The notes below the pieces were generated by a model, which was not told where the DNA came from, ran no database searches, and saw nothing but the letters and a program-made list of their open reading frames with translations. Positions 56,837-64,000 of a stretch of DNA of 64,000 nt are shown here, in pieces (the first letter of the stretch is position 1; each line of letters begins with the position of its first letter). This DNA comes from Morella rubra. Lineage: Eukaryota; Streptophyta; Magnoliopsida; Fagales; Myricaceae. The DNA lies in NCBI GenBank assembly GCA_003952965.2, contig CM025849.1:186001-250000 (forward strand), written 5' to 3'. A program made the position numbers and the translations under genes.

Positions 56837-57934
56837 GTAACATGGATTTGGTAGGTTGGACTGCTCTTGATTAAACTATTTTTAATTTTATTTATTTTAT
56901 TTTATTTCAGTCCTCTGTTATAGATGAATGTCATATCATCATGGTCCTATAAGAATCGCAGGCCCACCATTTTGTCAGGACTCAGGATTATTGATGGCGA
57001 ATTAAGATAAGGTGGGTGAAATAAGAGAGGAAAGTATTGATACCAAAGAATTGGAAAGCATACTTTACCCGAAAAAAGGAATTGGAAAGCAAAAAGAGAG
57101 AAAAGAGGAGAAAAATATCTGGAGAGAAAGAGATACACTCCTGTGATAAAGCCTTCAAAGATAGTAGGCCCAAGTGGTACAAAAACCTCACAATTGTGTT
57201 TCTTTTTTGTTTTTGGCACTTAATTTGAGAGAAAGTTAGAGAGGCTTTTTTTGGTGTTTGATAGAGATCAAGAGGGACCAATTGGAAAATCAAGCCGCTG
57301 CTTTATAGATTATCACAGTTATGATGCATCTGAAAAAGGATACTGATATGTTGGACTTGTTTATGATTCTTTAGGATGGTCTTATTTTGTATTCTTTCTT
57401 GTTTTTATTTTTATTTTTTTTGTTGGAACCATTCACTTGACATATTATCCTTGAATCCACTTTTGTTTGCACATTGAAGAGTTTCAGAATTTTGCATCTT
57501 AGATGGTCAGCTGTCCCAGTAAGGGGAAGAAGAAGCTATTTGCCTCCTACTTGGGCCTGTTTGTTTGGACAACTCATTCTCACATGTTATATGCATTTGT
57601 GCAATCAAAAAGCTATTGTTTATTGGCATAGGAATTCCCAATACATGAAACACTTCATTAGCCTTGTAGGTCTAGGAGGAAGCATAGTTGGTTGATTTTT
57701 TGCATATTAAGATGGTATTGGGATAACCTTTAAAGTAAGTTACAGTTAAGTGAAGTGAGTAATGATTGTCTTACCATGTGTCATTATTTTGAAAATAATG
57801 CCCTTGTGCAATTATACCTGTTCAGAACCTACAAGTCATCATTTTTGCAAGGATTTATGGTCAAATGACCGGAGCATGCTGGCCAGTTTTAGTCTTTGTT
57901 GATTGTAAAATTATTTTTTGGAAAACATCTGCAG
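56837..57934. other. Spacer before the APS kinase fragment, no supported gene
   Basis: I looked here for the upstream APS kinase exons (P-loop GxSGSGKST, and the DPKGLYKLAR region) and did not find them. The short frames on both strands are unassigned. Confidence 0.4.
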
Positions 57935-58601
57935 GCTTTACTGGGATTGATGATCCATATGAGCCGCCATCAAATTGCGAGGTGTGTATACTTTTTTGAA
58001 AAAAGCAGAGCACTTATGATCAGCTTAAACTTGAAGAGGTGTAAATACAACCATGTGCGCTTGAATGCATCTGTCACTGGAATTCTAATGGACTTTACCG
58101 TATGACAATCTACTCTTTTATGGTTGTTGAAACCGATTAGGGAAAGAACAACTTCTAATGCTATTTCTGAACTGAAATTAATTTGCTTGTGCATGCAGCT
58201 CCTTAATAAGTTCCTTGAAGTGGTTTCTGATCACTCTCTGTCATGTGAATTTGCATGATTTTCGTCTTTAGGCATGTACAGCCAAGTGTAACAAAATTGG
58301 TGCTTGTATAGTTTAGGATCGCAATGTTAGAATAGTAACTGCAAGAACAACTAAGCTTTATAATACTTTCCAAAAGAAGTATTGTTGTTGCTAATGTTTG
58401 GGCCTTTTAGCTATAAGTTTTTATACTTATCAAAAAAAGCTATAAGTTTTTATATCGTCATCGCTTTGGGTTCAATTTAAAAGGGACTGTTCTGTTCCTC
58501 AGATTGTATTAGAACATAAAAGAGGACAGGGTGCTTGCCCAAGTGAAATGGCTGAAAAAGTGCTTTCTTACCTGGAGGGGAAGGGGTACCTAAATGCATA
58601 A
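57935..58601 (+). pseudogene. APS kinase, last two exons only
   Basis: Adenylyl-sulfate kinase makes PAPS, the sulfate donor for sulfation. Two exons are seen: 57935-57981 (GFTGIDDPYEPPSNCE, after the acceptor CTGCAG and before GTGTGT) and 58503-58601 (IVLEHKRGQG, then SEMAEKVLSYLEGKGYLNA and stop, after CCTCAG). GIDDPYEPP and the EMAEKV..YL..KGYL ending are diagnostic of the C-terminal part of plant APKs. The P-loop and the rest of the nucleotide-binding domain were not found in the 2 kb upstream, so it is a 3' fragment with intact splice sites. Confidence 0.72.
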
Positions 58602-59675
58602 CAAGAATGGTGGCTTCTCTCGGCTTTGTAACAGAAGTGTCCGAACATATCTGTTGCTGCATTGAGTATTGACCAAATTATTGACTGTCATCCTCATTCT
58701 TTTTCTCCTTTATTTAATGTACCTGGAGTTTGCTTTCTTTTTCAGTCATGAATGTAATTTTTTTAATCTTTCTGTTTTAAGTAATATTAACGGCTTGACC
58801 AAATCTTTTTTTGTCCAAGGCAAGGTTCAAAATCTTGTTGAAATACATATATTTATTGTTCGCAACTTGACTTGAGTTACAATAATTTGCCTCAGTTGTT
58901 TAAGCAAGTATAGTGTATCTGTGAGCTTTTCCACTGGATTAATTTCTAGCTACCTTGATGGATCACATCAATATGAAGGTTTGTCCTCCAACGCTGCACG
59001 TGTGTATATACTATAAATGATTGTTGACGTTTTCTAGGCCGATATCAATTTAGAAAAGCTGAACGTATAATCTACTGCATGCCTCTCCAATTAAAAAAAA
59101 TAAATTGCTGAATTATAAGCCAGTGCAGTCCAAGAGAGGAAATTTCAACTTGATGGTTTCTTTGGGTATGTTTACCATTCAAAATAAAAAACCAAAAGAT
59201 TTATTTCTTGGTAGATGCAAAGTAAGTTTGGGTTTGTAACGTACTTCTTGATCTTCTTGTTCTCCCCAACCCGTAACCTAAGGGGAGAATTTTATATTGG
59301 AGAGTTCAAGAAAAAATGCAGCTTGCATGCCTGCGTACATTTCTGATCAGTCTTCTTGTGCTGCCCAAGATGCTGAGGGGGACTGTAACTGACACTTAGC
59401 GTGCTAGAATAAACAGCATGGTCCAAGGAACCTCTGTGATTTTAGTGGTTATAAACTTGTCCAAAAAACTAGGGAAATCAGAGAAAAGCTAGTTTTGAAG
59501 GGAACAAGTGTAGCAGGGTGCTAATGCCCTCGCAGCCACGACAGACTTAACAGGTTTTCTGAGGATATGTATTTGGCTCGTAGCATCGTACATGTGCAAC
59601 CAAGCAGAGACCGCAGCTCCAAGTTTCTGCAATAATAGTGTATGAGTTTCTTCTTCTTCTTCTTCTTTTTCTTCT

Positions 59676-59718
<43 letters not shown>

Positions 59719-60566
59719 GAATAATCTATCCCATTGGGGTAATGCTTCATTCTCCAATGAAAAGAAAATGCTGAAAAATGAAGCCACAGCCTTACGCTCC
59801 CAGCAAGCTTCCAAAAAAACCAAAAGCTTCTGTGTCTTATTACTGCTTGGTGCATTGCCTTTGGGGTCTTAATAACACAACTTCCTCAACTCATCCATGT
59901 GATGACTATTACCCAAAAACACCATATGTCCGCCCTTAAGTATTCATAATTCTGACAAAGTTCAATTTTTTTTTTTCTTTGGGTAAAGCAAACAACAAGT
60001 TCAATTTAATAATTAGCAGATTCTCGCTATTTTCTAAACTCTTCCCCACGTGTATCTGAGCTTTGAGTGACGACACTTGAACTTGCTAAAAATACAGTGG
60101 AATTGACAGAACCCAATCCCTTTTGGATTTTTCCTTTTAATATTTGATCAAACATGGATCAGTAAGTTAAATCTCTCGTTTAATCATCTCACATGCATTA
60201 AACACGATAGTGTCTGTAATCTATATTTTTATATAGCTTATCTTCGGCAAGTGGGTTCGTTCAAATTCACGTCTTTCTATTCACAATTATTACGACCCTT
60301 TCAAGTTTCAACATCTGTGAATAGAGCTGAAGATGATTCACGGGAGAACATTAGAAGTCCGACACACGGCGGATGTATAAATGGTATGACTTATGAGGTT
60401 GTCATGAGCATGTGAAAGATACAACAGCGTTTGGCGTCTTTTGGTCTGACCACAGTACTTTTTATCTCTTTCAAATTTCCTTGTTTTATTGCTTCAATTA
60501 TTCAATCAGTTTTACACGTAACTCGACTACTAATTTCTTGCTCAAGGTTGTTTCTGTCGAGAAGAG
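58602..60566. other. Intergenic, with a long TTC/poly-T tract
   Basis: (TTC)n at 59648-59680 passes into a run of about 38 T (59678-59715), perhaps the poly(A) tail of a minus-strand retroposon. A poly(T)-led TTTCTTTGGGTAAAGC segment lies at about 59968. No gene is supported; lysine-rich minus frames across the T-run are artefacts of the homopolymer. Confidence 0.4.
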
Positions 60567-63500
60567 ATGAAGATTTTCGCACATACTTGCATCATATGGT
60601 TTTCATGCGCTTCTCTGTTTTCAGGTCTCTCTCTGTCTCTCTCAAACCATGATCATTATCATTCGCAACCCGCTGTATAGATATAGCAGATTGTTTTCAT
60701 GGCCAAAAATAGAAGTTATATTGTAAATCGAATACCTATTTTATTGGAAAAATGATTCATGAATATGTTTATAACGGCTGGGTAACATTTCCCTTTCTAC
60801 TAATGCAGGAAATATAATCGACGCTTCCTCCTACGACTACTACGCGACCACAAAGGCAAGAGAAAGTTGTGATTATATACTTAGGATTGTAAAACTCCGT
60901 AGTATTGCACTTAAACACAATTAGAACAGCTCTTGATTCTAACTGCTTACACTTCCAACTGTCCAGAAGTCTTAGACACAGCTAATGTTTCTCTAAGCTC
61001 GGAAAAAAAACTAATGTTTCTCTTAACTAAGCCGATGGAGGTAAACATCTAGGGATAGACAACTGCAGTCTACAGAGATTCTTAATTTTAATTTTTTTTT
61101 CATCTAATATGTGGGATCATGCATGCTCACGCATTCCCAAGAAAGGTGACGACACTCGAAAAATCCAAGTTCTTTTGGAGAAACCATTCCATAATCCATG
61201 ACCCTTTCGCCAATTTCGCAGTGCTTGGTAGAGCCCACAGAGAGCTCAATACGGAGGAGGGATAATAGTTAATCCAGATTTTAATCAAGGCTTGGAGGGG
61301 TGGACGGCGTACGGACAAGGAGAAATTGAAGAACGAATTCGGAGGCAGGCAACATTGTCATTGTCGCACACAGCAGAACACACTCGTTAGACAGCTTGTC
61401 AGAAGGTCAGCTGGAGAAAGCGCAGAATAGGTTTTTCTGGTAACCACGTTTACTCGCAGTAGGTTTAAAAAAGAAGTTCTTTAAAAAACTGAAAGGTATT
61501 CGCATATTTCTGTGCATCAAATTAAGGCCAAGTCTTTTCTACAGTAAACGCATGATTAATGTTCCATGAATGGAAGAGGAAAACATATGACGGAATCTTT
61601 TCGTCCTTCCACGAGGTTTTAATTGAGTGAACTCGAAAACTTTTCAGCTTGGGTTCAAATAAGTGAAGAAGAAGAGACTGTTTCTGTTGTGTTTAAAACT
61701 ACTGATGGTGAACTGGTACGTGGAGGTGAAGTCATTGCTGAGCATGGGTGCTGGTCTCTGCTCAAGGTGGCACAGTTGCCAAATTTCTCAGCCCCTGTAA
61801 AGATTCTTTTCCAGGTGAAGAATTTTCCCTTCTTTTTGTTTCCTTTTATATCTTTCTTTAAATTATTTGGCAGCAACATTTCAAAGTCAATGTTTACTAA
61901 GATCACCGTGGAACTGAATGTACGTCTGTTTTCTATTTGATCAACGCAGACCAAAAAACAAAAATAGTGGGAATAGGTGGACAGCGTATCGTTACCAACC
62001 ATTTACTAAGAAGCAATGGAGATCCCACCAAGACAAGAGCATAGACAAGGTATAATCAACGCATGGGAAGATTGATCCTTCAAATGACAAAACTTATGCC
62101 AAAAAACCAGAGGAAAATCAGGCTTGAGGCTAATTACCCTCCATCCTCTGTTTTGTCCATTAAATCTCTCAGTAATTCATTCAGTGACGATATGCACAAA
62201 GCAATCAAAGTGACATTTTCAGGACTTCACTGTCCTATTTAAAGGTTTGGTTTAATTTGAATCATGCAGATGCGCAAGAGCAAGGTAAGGTTCCAGGTTA
62301 CTCATGCAAATAAAACTGCAGCGCAAGGTGCTTAGTGTCAATCAAGCAACTGAAGTCGGGCTTCCCTTTTGGGTGTGGTATGAACCACTATATCCTCGAA
62401 AGTACAGGGTTATCAAAACTGGTTTACATCGAGATTCGAAGCTACCACCTTCACCAACGAGATGAAGTGGTACAGCACTGAGAAAATACAAGGCCAAGAA
62501 AACTATACTGTCTCGGATGCCATGGTCAAATTTGCCAAACAAAATGGCATTTCCATCAGAGGTCACAACATTCTCTGGGACGATCCAAAGTACCAGCCTG
62601 ACTGGGTCAAATCCCTTTCTTCTGAGGATTTACGAAAAGCTGCTGAAAAAAGAATAAATTCAGTAGTATCAAGATACAGAGGACAACTAATTGCTTGGGA
62701 TGTCGTAAATGAGAATCTTCATTTCAGCTTTTTTGAGGATATGCTTGGAGAAAATGCCTCTGCGAAAGCCTTTTCAATGGCTTACCAACTTGACCCAACA
62801 ACAGTAATGTTCATGAACGAGTATAACACCATTGAACATTGTGAGGATGAGACAGCAAGCGCAATCAACTACATTAAAAAGCTTCAGCAGATTCAACAAT
62901 ATCCAGGGAATGATGGCATCTTAGCAGCGATAGGTTTGCAAGGCCGTTTAGCCCTGGCCAGCCAAACTTTGCGTACATGAGATCTTCTTTGGACATTCTA
63001 GCTTCGACAGGTTTGCCCCGTATGGCTTACCGAAGTGGATGTTGGTAAAGACCCTGATCAGGTATGCTTTCACACATCTAGTTTTTTTTTTTTTTCTAGG
63101 CAAATTAAAGTCTTAAAAGGAAGTAAAAAAAACATCATGGAGGCTTAAACAGCAATTGTACAGTTTAGTACAAAAAGGAGGGATATGATTAATTTCCAAC
63201 TAGAGCAATCCACTAATTATAATGCCTGTGATAACGACCTTAATAGTCACAGTAGTAAGAGTAGTACTAGCAGTAAAAAGGTCAATTAATGCCGACACTG
63301 GTTTCTGGGCAGGCCCAGTACTTGGAGGAAGTACTAAGGGAGGGTTATTCTCATCCTGCGGTTCAAGGTATTGTCATGTTTGCAGGCCCAGAACTAGCTG
63401 GTTTTAAGGATATGCCCCTTGCTGATATGGACTTGAAAAATACACCTGCTGGAGACGTTGTGGATAAGCTGCTTGGAGAGTGGAAAACTGGGACTCTGGA

Positions 63501-63666
63501 AACCACGGCAGATGATAGAGGATTCATTGATGTTTCACTCTTTCACGGGGATTATGATGTCACTGTAAAACACCCAGTGACCAACTCTTCCACTACTCTT
63601 AGTTTTACAGTGACAAAAGACATTCCAAAAGGCTTTTTCAATCTGCAGGTCCATATGTCTGATTAA
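60567..63666 (+). pseudogene. Endo-1,4-beta-xylanase, CBM22-GH10 type, multiply frameshifted
   Basis: Plant GH10 xylanases cut wall xylan in the apoplast. Recognisable pieces in order: a possible signal-peptide exon (60567-60625, MKIFAHTCIIWFF), SSYDYYATTK (60809-60856), CBM22 (from 61222, CLVEP, then YGGGIIVNPDFNQGLEGW; 61650-61814, AWVQISEEEETVSVVF to LFQ), PFTKKQWRSHQDKSIDK (about 61990-62049), the GH10 domain (62270-63063) and the last exon (63313-63666, AQYLEEVLREGYSHPAVQ to the stop). The acid/base region WDVVNENLHF and the nucleophile region WLTEVDVG survive. Frame breaks occur near 61238, 61350, 62325, 62410, 62955 and 63018, so no full protein can be made. The gene is otherwise complete in exon content, so decay is recent or indels are in the assembly. 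Confidence 0.82.
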
Positions 63667-64000
63667 AAAGTCCAATTTTTAAGCTTCTAATAAGAATAAG
63701 GAAATAGATTACTTTTAACTCATGACCGAAAAAGAGCGAGGAATAGATTACTTGAATGCCAAATACTTTTGATTATCATCCATACGGGTGCAAGACCATC
63801 AAGCGATAGTCTCTGGCTAACTTCACATGCACTACAATAATCTATGTGAGTTCGTCTTCCCCTTTCAGATGTGAGACTACGGAGTCTGGCCCGTAAGAGT
63901 CAGAAATTGAGGAGAAGGAAAAGATCAGGCCTGAGATAGATTATTACTTTCTAATAATTAGGATCATCTGTTGACCTAATTAAGGGACTGGTACCACAGA
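63667..64000. other. Downstream of the xylanase pseudogene, no gene seen
   Basis: AT-rich sequence with a duplicated GGAATAGATTACTT-like phrase (63699-63715 and 63740-63754). Nothing else was recognised up to the window edge. Confidence 0.35.

Noticed and set aside
59521..59855. Lysine-rich minus frames at 59.5-59.9 kb
   Set aside because: They are the translation of the poly-T/TTC tract.

Overview
The window is nuclear DNA of a flowering plant, most likely a woody eudicot in the rosids. The grounds are intron-rich genes with GT-AG splice sites, AT-rich intergenic DNA packed with MITEs, LTR-retrotransposon and LINE scraps, and plant-only families (CesA, NB-LRR, CBM22-GH10 xylanase, ankyrin-TZF zinc finger, FRD3-type MATE). 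A narrower placement such as Fagales would be a guess. No bacterial, organellar or CRISPR feature was seen.

Layout. 1-5.5 kb: no gene, only retroposon tails and a MITE-like element. 5.5-10.8 kb: MATE transporter copy 1 (13 exons). 11.5-13.8 kb: transposon debris, an orphan third copy of the MATE promoter ending at a small CACTA-like element, then a MITE. 15.4-19.6 kb: MATE copy 2, a pseudogene. 20-21.2 kb: broken NB-LRR on the minus strand, then a solo copia LTR, a CT-rich tract and an AT-rich minisatellite. 22.95-25.3 kb: an intact six-exon USB1 (U6 snRNA phosphodiesterase). 25.8-27.1 kb: a near-identical inverted copy of the first half of USB1, so the locus is a large palindrome with arms of about 1.29 kb. 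28.7-29.6 kb: copia gag/PBS/LTR fragment abutting a CCCGGG-rich LTR-like unit. 31.4-35.4 kb: MATE copy 3. 36.1-37.1 kb: LINE RNase H scrap and a long-TIR foldback element. 38.3-42 kb (minus): ankyrin plus tandem CCCH zinc-finger gene with one single-base frameshift. 46.5-47.6 kb (minus): disrupted gene of an unnamed coiled-coil family. 48.2-55.2 kb (minus): intact 14-exon cellulose synthase of CesA3 type. 57.9-58.6 kb: last two exons of an APS kinase. 60.6-63.7 kb: a GH10/CBM22 xylanase pseudogene.

How it fits together. The MATE copies form an FRD3/DTX42-43-like tandem cluster, a group known for citrate export linked to iron loading and aluminium tolerance. Copies 2 and 3 are near-identical even in introns and so are recent; copy 1 is older and has a much longer cytosolic loop. 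The three show different degrees of decay. The USB1 palindrome could fold into a long hairpin RNA or be transcribed convergently, a known trigger of small-RNA silencing in plants; this is the most interesting structure here. The C3H, CesA3, APS kinase and xylanase genes look like ordinary neighbours.

Several genes differ from their expected frame by one base (MATE1, MATE3, C3H). Assembly indels are possible, but CesA3 (3,246 coding bases) and USB1 (852) read through with no error, so the indels are not uniform. All exon models come from splice-site and frame logic and comparison between the copies, not from transcripts.
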